A DNA stretch of 64,000 nucleotides from Leishmania martiniquensis (lineage: Eukaryota; Euglenozoa; Kinetoplastea; Trypanosomatida; Trypanosomatidae): assembly GCF_017916325.1 (NCBI RefSeq), contig NC_090163.1:379501-443500 (forward strand). Reading direction: 5' to 3'. A model generated the notes under the pieces. The model worked only from the letters and a program-made list of their open reading frames with translations, did no database searches and had not been told where the DNA came from. Of the stretch, positions 9,629-20,405 are shown one piece after another. The first letter of the stretch is position 1; the number at the start of each line of letters is the position of its first letter. The translations under genes and the position numbers were made by a program.

Positions 9629-12022
9629 GGTTGTAAGAGCACTCGGCTGGTGTTGGCGGGCGCGAGTCGGTGAAGCGGGAGGAGAGAGGATGACCAAATA
9701 ACAGAGCTCGCTAGCATGCAGGCCTTGGGTGAACGCGGCCGGCCCTCTCGCAGATCCCCACCTCTCAGTCCTTCGGGAAGCGGCCGAGGCCTTCTCTGCC
9801 CTGCGCACGAGGTGCGTATACGTTGTCATCTCCAGCGCCCTCCTGTGTTCTTGTGCCGTGAAGCCCTCCTTCGTCCATCCACGTAGAAATGCAGGTAGAC
9901 ACTTCAAAAATCCTTCCATGCCGGCACTGTGTTGAGCGTGTTCAGTTCTGGCAAACCGCCGTCCTCCCCCTCTCTCTACACGTCGTCCAACCTCAACACA
10001 TCTCATCCGGCCCACGCGCGCGTCTTCCTTCGCGATTTCCTCTCGATAGATTTCTTTCTTCATTTTTTTTGAGCTCTTTTTGTTATGTGCCAAGACATTT
10101 CTCTGGTCTTCCGTTAACTGTTCCGTCCCCGTTGGCGCCCTCTGTCTGTCTGCCTCTTTCGTATTCTTTTTCCCCTCTGTATATGTTGTCTGTCTGTTTG
10201 TCTCTCGCCCCACGCACCTTGCTGTTGATCGTAGCGTGTTGCCGGCGCGTCTGTCCCCCCTCTCCCTCTCTCCCTCAGCAACAAGGAAGAAGTGCGTTGG
10301 TACAGGTGATGAAGGGGTTACCGCCGCCTCTCTTTGTATGGTCACGGCTGCGGGTGTTGGTGTCGTTGCGCTATCTCGCTATCTTTGCCCTCGCGTCTCT
10401 CCTGCGCTGCTGTTTGTCTGCCGCGGCCCTTCCCTGTCCATTCCACTTCCCTCCCTTTTTTTTCACCTCGCGCGCCCGTTTCAGCGCTGCTCAGCGGCGT
10501 ATAGTGTGACACTGTTCGTCATGGTCGCCGGTTCGGTTCCCATCTCGCACTCCGGGAGCCTCGGCCTCCTCCTCCTCTTCTTCCCTGAGCGATGTGCATC
10601 TCGTTTTGATGGATGCCCACCCAACCTTCCACCCAACGCACCCAACCCCTCTCTACTGGTCGCTTTGGGCTCTGTGCGTGTCTTCGCCGTCTTGTTGCGT
10701 CGTTGTTTCTGTTTTCGTATCTGCGCTTATGTTTCCTGTTTGCTTGTGTGTGATGGATGCTGAGGTGCTCACTTCAGCGCTATCGACCGCCTTCTCTATT
10801 TTCTTCCCTCGACGCTCATCGCACGTTTTGTGTCGTGCCTCATACACGGTGCCGCCCCCTCTCCCTCGACCCTTACCCCATCGCCACCACATGCACACCG
10901 GTGCTCTTGCGCAAGGTAAAGGCTCAGCGAATGCTGCACGGAGGCGGAGAAAGGAAAAGTAGTGAAACTGCGAAACGGTTTGAGGAAAGACGACTGACGC
11001 ACACACACACACATACATACACATACACACACACACACATTCGCTGTCGACGGGGTTAAAATGAGAAAGAACCAATGACGGTGACACAAGAATCTAGACA
11101 GTCATTGCCTTTGAAAGACAAGCGTATGTCGGCTGCACCCGGGGAGGCAACGGGCAAAGGGGATGGGGACAGGTAGCCGTCAGCCGATGGGCGGCTATCC
11201 GTAGACGGACACATGCGTACCAGCGTGCATCTGTGCCCTTCAACGCACACACACACACACTATACGGTATCCTTCTATTCAGCACCCTTGCTCTTCACGG
11301 TGCCAAGTGTCTGCTGGCATCTCCTCCTGTGTCGACGGGGTGGGGGCGGCCCGCATGCACTTGCACGCTCTTTTTCTTCACGCCATGCTCTTTCTTTATC
11401 AACTTCAGGACTGTTTGCCCTCACTCTTTTTTTTTTCGGTGTGCCCGAGGCGTGCCTTCTGTCTGCCATCGACGCGTGCGTTTGTGTGCAAGGCTGGTGT
11501 GCTCATCGTAGCATGCCACGGAGAAAGTTCGTCGTGGGCCACCGGTCTCCTCTCTCGCTCGGATATCCTCAGCTTTCCTTATCTGCGTGCGGTTTTCCTG
11601 CTGCGCAAGAGGAGGAGGCAGTGTGTCGAGGACTGCGGAGCGCGCACCGATCTGCTTCTCTACTCCCGTCATCAATTTGAGCAGGACATCGATGGTAACG
11701 AAGGGTCACAGAGACCTCTCCTTCCTCATCGACGATACACTTCGAGTCTGTCACGCAAACACATACACGCACATAGAAAACATCTGCTGCTCCGTCTCCC
11801 CCTGAGCGGGACCCGAGGAGGAGGGGGTGGAGGGGTGGGGGGGCTATCTCTTCACACAGACATATATCTCACCCGCTGCTTTCTCTCTCTCTCACACGTG
11901 CACCCCGTGTGAAAACGCAGCGCACAGAGGCCGCCTATACAGTCACCATTGCCGTCGTCATCACGCACTGTTGTGCGAAGCGTAGGGAGAGGGGGAAGGA
12001 AGACGGCGGCGCATCTGAGGAT
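9629..12022 (+). other. Intergenic spacer with CT-rich tracts and CA microsatellites
   Basis: About 2.4 kb without a supportable gene. Strong pyrimidine runs at 10010-10270 and 11350-11440, and (CA)n repeats at 11001-11039 and 11245-11260. Open frames on either strand translate to low-complexity Ser/Cys/Leu or His/Thr sequence expected from CT-rich DNA. The likely acceptor for the next gene is the AG at 11919-11920 after the tract at 11876-11895. Confidence 0.6.
11001..11039. repeat. (CA)n/(CATA)n microsatellite
   Basis: Continuous AC dinucleotides interrupted by ACAT tetranucleotides, typical of Leishmania UTR DNA. Confidence 0.85.
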
Positions 12023-15000
12023 ATGAAGAAACTTGAATATACCACATCTGTCTCCGCACCCCGATGCCGCGGTGAGGGAGGCGGCGGCGGCCACAGCGCA
12101 TCTGCGCGGATGTGCAACTTGCGCTGCGTGCGTGTATGGGCCTGGGTGCACGTGCTTCGTCGCACACCGTCGCTTGCGCTGAAGGCTTTCACACTTCAAA
12201 AATACACGCACAGGGCGTTGTCACTGCAGTACCGGCGAGTCGCTTTGCGGACGACGTCAGGTAGCGCGGAGGCACGTACCGAAGAGCGCAGTCCCTCGGA
12301 GAGAAGGTTTGAGGAGGTGCTTCGGACGGGCTTCGCACCTCCGTCCTTGACTCAGGCGGCTGCCGCCGCGATGACGACAGCTTCCAACGACGCGGCAGAC
12401 CAAAGGTCCGTCATACTCGTCGCACCGCATAGTGAGGAGCTCACGTCAGCCTCCGGCGTGGCGGCAACAGAGGCACCTGAGGACCCTGTTTGCACAGGTA
12501 TCGCTGGCGGCGAAGCGCTTTCGGTGGGAGCGGCTGCGAGCGTGTCCTCGTGCGACCCTCTTCCACGAGCGAATCCCAGCGGAGGCAGCAGCGTGAGTAG
12601 TCTGAACCTGCTGCCCCTCGGCTCAGAGACGGAGGCGGAGCGGCGCGCGCACCGCACGGCTGAGCTGGCATTCGAGCAGGCAATGTACGGCGAGGCCGCT
12701 GCTGGGGGCGATGGAGAGGGAGTTGCGATGGGGCGCGACAGCAAAGCGAGCCTTGCTCCGACTTCAGAAGCACCAACAGCGCGGCTGACCAACGAGGCCG
12801 CAGGGCAGAGTGCAGAAGGCCGCAAAAGGGACACCGCGGTTGCCGCTGACATTGCTGCGCGCGTGCCTCCACGGCCATTGCCAACATCCCCGCTGCGGAT
12901 AAGTGGCGGGAACCTCTCGATAGGTGCCCCTCCACCCCCGTCAGTTGCCACTCGCAGCCAGGACAGGAATCCGCCTACGTTGGCGACAGCAGCGACAGCG
13001 CCACCGGTAACGTTCGCGTCAGCTGAGGCCGCCTTTGAACGCGCGCTCGCCGGTAGCGCTGTGATAAAGCAGCCAAGTGGAAATGCAGATGCCTCGCTGT
13101 CTAGTGAGACGTACGCCGCTGCAGCAGAAAAGGATGTCAGTGCCTCTCTTGGAGCCCATCCGTTGTCACTGGCTCTGCCGGCCTCCGCGCCAGCGTACTC
13201 CGATGGTGATGGATCTGACGCAGTGCTACAGGGTGCGGATGAGACCACCGCTGGGGAAGCAATAGAGGGAATAGCAGCCTCGGACATTCGCGAGGCCGTT
13301 GCGGAGATCCCACCACAAGCCTCTCACGGTGACGCCCAGGCAGGTGAGCAGACGGCGTTCACGGAGGCGCCGCAAACAATCGAGAGTGGAGACGCTGACA
13401 GAGTCGCCGTTGAGAAAGCCGTTCCGCCACCAACCGTATCCATGCGCTGCGCCTTCAATCTGCACCGCTGGGATGCCTCAGCCGACCATTTTGGACTCGT
13501 CAATGCTCTATTCCGCGTTACAGATCACCACACGACTGCGGTCACGCACATCGACCCCAAAGATCGGGTGTGGCGATGCATGCCGTTGCTGGATCGGCTC
13601 AGCAAGCAGGAGCTATTTTTCACGAGTCAGTGGATCCAGGAGTTGGAGCGCGCGGATGGACCGAGCACTGCGCCGCTCCGCCCAGAGAGCGCAGGAGACT
13701 GCGTGGGAGTCTCGGCGTCGCTGCCGCCGACCCACAGGGAGGTGATTGGACGCAGCAAGGTGCTGCGCACCCTCGTGTTCCGTCTGCTGCATATGCCACA
13801 CCACTGGTGGGACCAGGTGCAGGAAGTTGTACTGCTGGCGGCGAAGGAAGCGGAGGCGCATCAGAGGCGCCGCACAACCGCCGTGGGCGTGGCAGCCACC
13901 GGTAAGGACACGACCGGGACACCGCCCGTCGGAGGCACAGGCGACGTGGCGGAGCCCGCTTTGGTGTCTGGCAGCGACGCCGCTGCCCCGGACTGTGTAA
14001 TCCGTCAGCTTACCGCGGAGGATGTGCAGGCGGCTATGACACGCATCTTCGGCACCGATCCCCTGCAGGTGCACTTCTTCAGCGAAGCCCTGCGCGAAGC
14101 CCTCATCGCATTGGGCGGCATTCGCGGCTCCCTTAGCAGCGGCGCGAATGTACCTTCTGCTGCCTTTGAGGGGCCGGTTGCGGCGTGGAATGCCTTTCTG
14201 CTGACGCAGCGCCACTGTGCAACGGGAGTCTGCGGGCCGCACGTGCGACCCTTCAGCTTTTGCGAAGGGCGGCCCACCATCACCATCTCAGATCTTACTC
14301 CGCTACGGTATTGTGAGGCCGCTGCCTCCTGGTGTGACCCACCGTCTGCGGACTCGCTTTCGCGCGCTGCCTCTGCTGTGCGCTGTGCTGATGTCTGCAC
14401 GACGGATGCTGGCGGCGGGGCCCGCGGGGCCTGGGCAGGGCCGCCCTCTCCCCCGTGCGTGCCGTCGGCGGGCACTGCCGCTGCCGACACCACCGCCACG
14501 GCGTGGGAGGGAATGAGCGAGGAGGAGCAGAACGCATTTCTTTTCGGGGCCGAGAGCGCGCAGCTCTCCCTTCGTGTTCGGGAGTCGGGCGGTTTTTATG
14601 CAGTGTTTGGGCAGAACAGCATCTCATTCGAGATGGAGAATACGCTCAGGGAGGCCGAGTCGGCGGCGCAGCAAGGCAAGACGCAGGAGAACGGCGAGGC
14701 TGAGGCTGTCGCAACAGGCATGGGTGAGGAGCACGCCGCCGCCAAGTCGACAGCGCTTGAGTTGATGCGGAATGAGGAGGCGGCGCAGGTGCGTGCGTAC
14801 AATGTGGACCGGGTGGTGCTGCAACTAACGAATGGCGAGGTAGCAGGCGTGACCGCGCTGCCCGGGGGCCGCTCCGCCGTCCTTTCGAACCTGGCAGCCG
14901 ACTCCGCGGCGACAAGCGAAGGTCCCCCCCGGCAGCGGAGGAGCAGCTGGCGCATCGGGGCGATCACAGCCACCTCTGATATGCCGTTTCAATGGCAGCT

Positions 15001-16678
15001 GAGGAATAACGAGGATGTGCAGCTTGCCGCGCTCTGGCAGCGCTTCACCCGTGCGTCGACGGGTGACTTGATCGGCAACCTCCTCTATGTTCGTCGGCAT
15101 GCCGACTCGCTTGTGCACGAGGCCTTGGCAGATGTGGCGGTGCAGACAGCCTTTTGGCTCCTCTTCTACGCTCGAGACGAAGTGCGTGCCGTTACCCATC
15201 CAAAGCGCACATACGAGACGCTCTGGAGCTTGCACCATCGGCTGGTGTTGCTCTTCGCATTACGCCGTAGTGGTGCGTCACCGCCGTCCTCGGCGCCCGG
15301 GTGGGCGGCTCGTATTTGCGCGGATGCGGGGACGGCGCATCCGGCGTTTGAGGCTCTCTCGCCGCAGAGTCAGGTGAGCTACGCGTGCTTCGGCTTGGCG
15401 CACGTGCCGCCGCGGCCTTTCGAATCCGCGGAGCTGCCGTGTCCAAGCTCTTCGCTGACGCAGACGACAGGAAGAAACGACGCGCCCAGCGTCTGTTTTA
15501 TGAAGCGCGAGCCCTACGCATCGCCAGCTGACCTGTATGCGGCCCTTGCTGGGTCGTACCGCGCGCGAGGAGTCGGCGACGTGGGAGCAGCATCGGCGTC
15601 TGCGCTGCCCGTCGCCAACTCGCCGGTCACGGTCAGCGAGAGCGCCAATTTCGCGACCCTTTCGGCCCTGCAGAGGCTGGCCATTGCCTTCTGCTTCCCC
15701 CGCAACAGCACTGAGAGAGGTGAAGTCGCGCTACTCGTTCCTAAGGATGGCGGCACCGGGGTCTCGTCTACGTTAACGGCCACAGCGCTGGGAACGGCAG
15801 GTGCCGCGAAGGATGAGCCGAACAGGCGGGCCGAGCCTTTGATGGCGGCCGGATCGAGCACCCCGACCGGAGAAGAAGCATTGGACGAAGACCGACGAAT
15901 GGCGCCGAGTGCCAGTGTGAAGCATCAAGTCGGAGGTCTGGCGAAAGCCACGACCGGCGACGACTCCACCGTCGGCGATGACGCGCGCATGCGACAGGTG
16001 CAGAGCGCACTCGAGGGGCGTGTGTACGAGTGCGTGCGTTCTCTCCGCGCCGCCGGTGTGTTGGCGGTTCCGCACCACTCTCTCGTGCGCAATCGGGGCG
16101 GCACCGGTGTGTTGGCGACTTTCTCCCATGAGCAACGGCGCAGGGTGCGGCGCGCCGTGCAGGATATCGCAGCCGCAATGATCGGGGGAGAGGCCATGGA
16201 GCGATCGGCAGGCGACGCGCGCTCAGCGCAGGTGCTATTGGGGTCTTCCAAGGCGGAAGGCAAGCCGCATCCTCTGCCCCCTGCCGTCCCTGCCATGGAA
16301 GCGGCGCTTGCATCTCCGCGGCGAAGAGGTCGGAAGCCTAGGGTGGCTGCCACACTGTTGCCGCGACCCACCACGGCGGCGCCTCACGACCAAGGGCAGC
16401 TGGCCGGCCAGGGGACGATGAGCACAGGTGGTGTATCTAGTCGACGCAAGCGGGGCCGGAGGCCCCGTGCTGCAAGTGTCCACGCTATGGGTGGCACATC
16501 AGCGGCGGCCGCTCCCACGGCTGCTGAGCAGGCGAGGGACCTGAGCCGGTCTTGCAGGCAACTTGGCGAAGGCCACGCAAGCCCTACACGCGAGGGAGAA
16601 CGGCGAGAGAGCGGGGTGACCGACGAGGAGGTGTCCAGCGCCATGGCGCTGTTTCACGGGGGCAGAACGTTGCTCTAG
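12023..16678 (+). CDS. Large AT-hook / HMG-like hypothetical protein, probably mitochondrial
   Basis: 1551 aa from the first ATG (12023) after the acceptor near 11920. A second ATG at 12110 gives an N-terminus rich in Arg, Leu and Val (MCNLRCVRVWAWVHVLRR), which looks like a mitochondrial presequence and may be the true start. Residues of about 120-500 are Ala/Glu/Ser-rich and disordered. Ordered segments follow that resemble helix 3 of HMG boxes: LLDRLSKQELFFTS (about 520), WEGMSEEEQNAFLF (about 827), LSPQSQVSYACFGLAH (about 1113) and LSALQRLAIAFCFP (about 1212). The C-terminus has two AT-hook-like motifs, RRRGRKPR (about 1433) and RRKRGRRPR (about 1474). This suggests a DNA-binding, possibly kinetoplast-DNA-associated protein. 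The neighbour at 18321 shares several of these segments in the same order, hinting at an ancient tandem duplication. Function is inferred only from motifs. Confidence 0.75.
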   Translation: MKKLEYTTSVSAPRCRGEGGGGGHSASARMCNLRCVRVWAWVHVLRRTPSLALKAFTLQKYTHRALSLQYRRVALRTTSGSAEARTEERSPSERRFEEVLRTGFAPPSLTQAAAAAMTTASNDAADQRSVILVAPHSEELTSASGVAATEAPEDPVCTGIAGGEALSVGAAASVSSCDPLPRANPSGGSSVSSLNLLPLGSETEAERRAHRTAELAFEQAMYGEAAAGGDGEGVAMGRDSKASLAPTSEAPTARLTNEAAGQSAEGRKRDTAVAADIAARVPPRPLPTSPLRISGGNLSIGAPPPPSVATRSQDRNPPTLATAATAPPVTFASAEAAFERALAGSAVIKQPSGNADASLSSETYAAAAEKDVSASLGAHPLSLALPASAPAYSDGDGSDAVLQGADETTAGEAIEGIAASDIREAVAEIPPQASHGDAQAGEQTAFTEAPQTIESGDADRVAVEKAVPPPTVSMRCAFNLHRWDASADHFGLVNALFRVTDHHTTAVTHIDPKDRVWRCMPLLDRLSKQELFFTSQWIQELERADGPSTAPLRPESAGDCVGVSASLPPTHREVIGRSKVLRTLVFRLLHMPHHWWDQVQEVVLLAAKEAEAHQRRRTTAVGVAATGKDTTGTPPVGGTGDVAEPALVSGSDAAAPDCVIRQLTAEDVQAAMTRIFGTDPLQVHFFSEALREALIALGGIRGSLSSGANVPSAAFEGPVAAWNAFLLTQRHCATGVCGPHVRPFSFCEGRPTITISDLTPLRYCEAAASWCDPPSADSLSRAASAVRCADVCTTDAGGGARGAWAGPPSPPCVPSAGTAAADTTATAWEGMSEEEQNAFLFGAESAQLSLRVRESGGFYAVFGQNSISFEMENTLREAESAAQQGKTQENGEAEAVATGMGEEHAAAKSTALELMRNEEAAQVRAYNVDRVVLQLTNGEVAGVTALPGGRSAVLSNLAADSAATSEGPPRQRRSSWRIGAITATSDMPFQWQLRNNEDVQLAALWQRFTRASTGDLIGNLLYVRRHADSLVHEALADVAVQTAFWLLFYARDEVRAVTHPKRTYETLWSLHHRLVLLFALRRSGASPPSSAPGWAARICADAGTAHPAFEALSPQSQVSYACFGLAHVPPRPFESAELPCPSSSLTQTTGRNDAPSVCFMKREPYASPADLYAALAGSYRARGVGDVGAASASALPVANSPVTVSESANFATLSALQRLAIAFCFPRNSTERGEVALLVPKDGGTGVSSTLTATALGTAGAAKDEPNRRAEPLMAAGSSTPTGEEALDEDRRMAPSASVKHQVGGLAKATTGDDSTVGDDARMRQVQSALEGRVYECVRSLRAAGVLAVPHHSLVRNRGGTGVLATFSHEQRRRVRRAVQDIAAAMIGGEAMERSAGDARSAQVLLGSSKAEGKPHPLPPAVPAMEAALASPRRRGRKPRVAATLLPRPTTAAPHDQGQLAGQGTMSTGGVSSRRKRGRRPRAASVHAMGGTSAAAAPTAAEQARDLSRSCRQLGEGHASPTREGERRESGVTDEEVSSAMALFHGGRTLL

Positions 16679-18320
16679 GGCATCCATGGCGCCGCACGCT
16701 GTAGGAGGGCTGGACTCACTTGCCGCAAGCGGTCTTCGCAGGTGCCAGATCACGGCTTTAACCCCATAGGTGCATGCGTGTCAGCGCAGCTTGCTATACT
16801 GCCTCTCCTTTCACCTCCACACACATCTGCTTGACCGCGCGCCCACACGTAACCAAAGTTTGCGCACCCCTTCATTGGCAGGACGAGGTGAAAAGGCAAA
16901 GAGCACCTATGGCCACTACACATGCGATGAGTGTACGTGTGAGCAAGAAGCAGGGCTCGAAAGAAGGACCCTCTGCCACAGCGGCCATGTGGAGCAGAAG
17001 AACGACATGACCCTAAGAATGCTGAACGGGTCTCGTTGTCTTGCCTACTATGCGCTGCTGCGCGTAACTCTGGGCTGTCCTTCCCCAGCGATGGCCTTAC
17101 GTGCCCGCCGCTCTTCTTGCATCCGGGCTGGGCTCTCCTCTCTATTGGACCACTTCCATACAATTCTTTCGATTCGATTCCATTTGCGATACTCTTCTCC
17201 GTCTCCCGTCTGCACAACATTTCGTATCACTACCCCCTCTCCGATGCTTGTAAACGACGAGACCTGCGCGTACGCTCACGCAATCGACCTGCATCCTCTC
17301 CCCTTTCTCTGGCGGGTTGCGAGTCAGAGAAACTGTTACGCTGACTGAAGTAACGCTGCCGAAAGCGGCGCTTGACAGTTGCACGAAGTCACACACGCAC
17401 ACACCAAAGCTGTAACATAGGAGCATTTGGCAGTGAGGCCGGCTCAAGGCTGTAAATCGACAAGAGCGGAGGAGGGGGAGTAGGTGATCAAGGCCGCGTC
17501 TCACCGCACCATATGCGCGAACATTCGCACATAAGCCATCCGACTTGACGAGAAAGCGGGCCAACGTTCCCATCCTCGTACCAAAGGCATACGTATACAT
17601 ACATACAGTGGTGGAAGGAGGTCAGTGCAGCGCAATAGGAAGAGAGCGAGACATACACACAGCGCTTATTCGTCACTCTCCCCCCACCACCACCATCAGC
17701 CCTCCTCACCCATCCGCGAAACAGCAAACCTCCACACACAAGTCAGCAAGAGAGAGAGGGAGGGAGAGGGGAGAGGGGGAGGCCGACATCGCCACGGGCG
17801 CCTTCACTTTTCGCGAGTTACGGCTGTCTCACAGATACGGCTTCGAATCTTGAAGCATCTGAAAGAGACTCCTTTTGATTTCGCCGTTCATTTTCTGCTT
17901 CTCTTGTGCGCTTTCTCTGCGCAACGCCTCCTCTGCTTGCCCTGCACCCCCCACCTTCTTCCTCTGTTATCTCCAACTTGTCTCTCCTCCCTCTTCCCGT
18001 CCTTTTTTCGTTTCGACCACTTGCGCATTGGACGACGCTGCGCGTGTGGGTGTGTGCGGAGTGTGAGGAGTAATTGGAATACTTGGAGTGACAAGCTACT
18101 GCACCCCTTCGCATCGACTCTAAGCGACAGTCTACCTCGTCTACCGGTGCGCACCTTTCATCGCTGTGCGAGCATCTGTGCCGGTGCGCGTGCCTGTCAG
18201 TGGCTTGTGCGGTTCATCACGCCTGCATCGACCCCTCCGCAGCACCCTCGGTGCCTGCTCCCATTCTTTTAGTGCGGTCGTCTGTGTAGCTCGTAAAGTG
18301 GAGGGTACGGGGCGGCAAAG
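16679..18320 (+). other. Intergenic spacer
   Basis: 1.6 kb without a supportable gene. A strong CT-rich zone lies at 17925-18010. The probable spliced-leader acceptor for the next gene is the AG at 18271-18272 after CCCATTCTTTT, leaving a 5' UTR of about 48 nt. Confidence 0.6.
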
Positions 18321-20405
18321 ATGCTACGCAGAGTAGCACGGGGCACACCGGTGCGCATGGCCACTGGTGCAACTCACCTCGCAACTCTTTCGCCCCCTGC
18401 AGCATTGCTGCGGCTGCGGGTATCGCCACCTTGCTTGAGAGCGATAACAGGGCTTCGCGCCTTGCCCGCGGCTTGTCACGCCCGCAGCACTTCAAAACCC
18501 TCCAGCACGCTTTGCGGCGCGTTGTTCGCAGCGTACCGGTGGGCCTCTCAGTACCCGACCGCGTCGCGTAAGTCACGCCGACCGGGAAAAAAGAAGCAGT
18601 TCAACTACCTCACACTCGATCGCCTACTGCCACGGGAAAAAAAGCTCTCGCGGGTTGCTATTCGCAATCGCGATGATGTGTCGCTGCGTAGGCGCCGCGA
18701 GTACAAGCAACAGCTTATTCGAGACGTGGAGGAGAAGATACGATTTTTCTCTCCCAGCATTAAGCAGCAGGTATTCTTCCCTTATATCGCGAACTCTGCT
18801 CGCATGAGCCTCTTCCGCGGCAACCGCGATTACGGGGTTCGCGTGTCGACTCGCGTGTTTACCATGCTGCTTGAGCAGCTCTGCAAGCGGGAGCATCGGG
18901 GATTCATCGCGGAGCAGCTGGGCAAGCTTGGGTTCGACCCTCCGACCGCGGAAGACTGGGAGCGCTTCACGGATCCGGTGACGGGGGACATTACCACTGG
19001 CATCATGTACTCGAACTGGGTCCAGTCGGTCTTGAACACCTATGGCCGCATTTCATCAACGAACGCAAAACATATTCAGGCCTGCGGGTCGACCACGCTC
19101 TTTGCGTATGTCGTACGACACTATTTAGACCGCACCCGAGTGCCGCCGCTGGAGGACTGGTCGCACCAATTCGGCCCTGTCGTTGCCGAGGAGTTGATGG
19201 GGCGACCGCGCGGCCAGCAGAAAGTGAGTCTCGCCATCTCCGAGGCAGTGCACGAGATGAGCGTGTGGGGGCGCGCGCAGGCGCAGGAGGCCGTCTCGCG
19301 CCTCTCGCTGCAGGAGCAGAACGCTCTCGTGCAATGGGTAAGGGAGAATATCAAGACGCATATCGCAGAGATGGAGCGGAAGAACGCGTTCACTGCTAGA
19401 ATACTAGCAGTCATGCACCATCTGCCAGAGGCGAAGTCCATACAGAACTCGTTCTGGACCTTTAAGGAGTTGAGGCGGGTGGAGCACGTGGTGAAGATGA
19501 AAGGGGCCTTCCTGCTGCCTCCAGGGAACCCGCTGGACGAGTGGAGGCAGTTGTCGAAGGAGGAGAGGGCGAAATACTCGTGCTTTGGTCGAAGGCGCCA
19601 AACAGAGACAGCGTGCGGCCGCAAGCTGTTCATTCGTTACTGCTGCCGAGACTATGGCCTTTCCCTGACGGATGCGTCGGCCCGCTACACAAGCCTAAGC
19701 GATCTGCAGAAAGCGGCGATGGATTTTCCCTTTTACCTCCCCATCACCCCCTGCAACCCCGCCATGGCGGCGTTTCGTCGCTTCTACATGGCGATGTGCG
19801 AACGATACGGTATGGTGCGCACCTACAACGATGCCAGTGGTAATCGGCTCTTCAAGAGGGCTATGCGCGAAAAGTGGAACAGCCTCTCCATGGAGGAGCG
19901 ACAACAATACGAGGAGCATGACCGCATCTATGCGGCATTTCCGCTGCAGCCGACCACTTCAGGAGTAGCCGCATCGACCTCTACCTCATCGTCTACGTCA
20001 GACTCGCTGCCAACGAGGACGGCACCGCTGGCGGCAGCACCGAATTGCAATGGCTTAGCGACGCGATGGGGGCATTCCATGAAGAAGTCAGCGGAGGCGG
20101 TGCATCAAGCAAAAGTTGGGCCACAGTACTTTGTAGAGAAGCAGCCGCCGTCACTGAAAGTGGACGACACCGCGCCCACGGCGGAGTCGTTGCTACTGAA
20201 CCTTCGCGAAGCGGCTTTTGGCTGCCGCAGAAATGGAGCAAAGGTGAGATCCGCCGCGACGTCTTCTGACGTCGAAGCAGCCTCGTCTGACGCGGAGGTG
20301 GCTGCCTCGGGGAATGGACATGCACGCGCGAGGAGGCGCAGTGGGATCCACGGCGAAAGGCCTGCAAGGATGCGGCCATCACTGCTCTGCGTCGTCATGA
20401 TTTGA
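18321..20405 (+). CDS. HMG-box-like protein, probable mitochondrial
   Basis: 694 aa. The N-terminus (MLRRVARGTPVRMATGATHL onward) is rich in Arg, Ala, Ser and Leu with almost no acidic residues for about 60 residues, a typical mitochondrial targeting sequence. A basic stretch with SRRPGKKKQ near 90 and a long helical, folded-looking region (about 110-400) follow. Two HMG-box-like segments are seen: a helix-3-like WRQLSKEERAKYSCF near 408, and a fuller box at about 478-539 running from PAMAAFRRFYMAMCERYG to WNSLSMEERQQYEEHDRIY. The C-terminal 130 residues are Ser/Thr/Ala-rich and disordered. Likely roles are kinetoplast DNA packaging or segregation, or a mitoribosome-related structural role; the sequence does not decide. 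It shares segments with the preceding gene (LSLQEQNAL vs MSEEEQNAF; YSCFG vs YACFG; LSDLQKAAMDF vs LSALQRLAIAF). Confidence 0.8.
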   Translation: MLRRVARGTPVRMATGATHLATLSPPAALLRLRVSPPCLRAITGLRALPAACHARSTSKPSSTLCGALFAAYRWASQYPTASRKSRRPGKKKQFNYLTLDRLLPREKKLSRVAIRNRDDVSLRRRREYKQQLIRDVEEKIRFFSPSIKQQVFFPYIANSARMSLFRGNRDYGVRVSTRVFTMLLEQLCKREHRGFIAEQLGKLGFDPPTAEDWERFTDPVTGDITTGIMYSNWVQSVLNTYGRISSTNAKHIQACGSTTLFAYVVRHYLDRTRVPPLEDWSHQFGPVVAEELMGRPRGQQKVSLAISEAVHEMSVWGRAQAQEAVSRLSLQEQNALVQWVRENIKTHIAEMERKNAFTARILAVMHHLPEAKSIQNSFWTFKELRRVEHVVKMKGAFLLPPGNPLDEWRQLSKEERAKYSCFGRRRQTETACGRKLFIRYCCRDYGLSLTDASARYTSLSDLQKAAMDFPFYLPITPCNPAMAAFRRFYMAMCERYGMVRTYNDASGNRLFKRAMREKWNSLSMEERQQYEEHDRIYAAFPLQPTTSGVAASTSTSSSTSDSLPTRTAPLAAAPNCNGLATRWGHSMKKSAEAVHQAKVGPQYFVEKQPPSLKVDDTAPTAESLLLNLREAAFGCRRNGAKVRSAATSSDVEAASSDAEVAASGNGHARARRRSGIHGERPARMRPSLLCVVMI

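Noticed and set aside
9083..10345. 420-codon open frame on the - strand
   Set aside because: It partly mirrors the + strand gene at 8402-9628 and the rest is antisense to CT-rich spacer; high GC content makes long shadow frames common.
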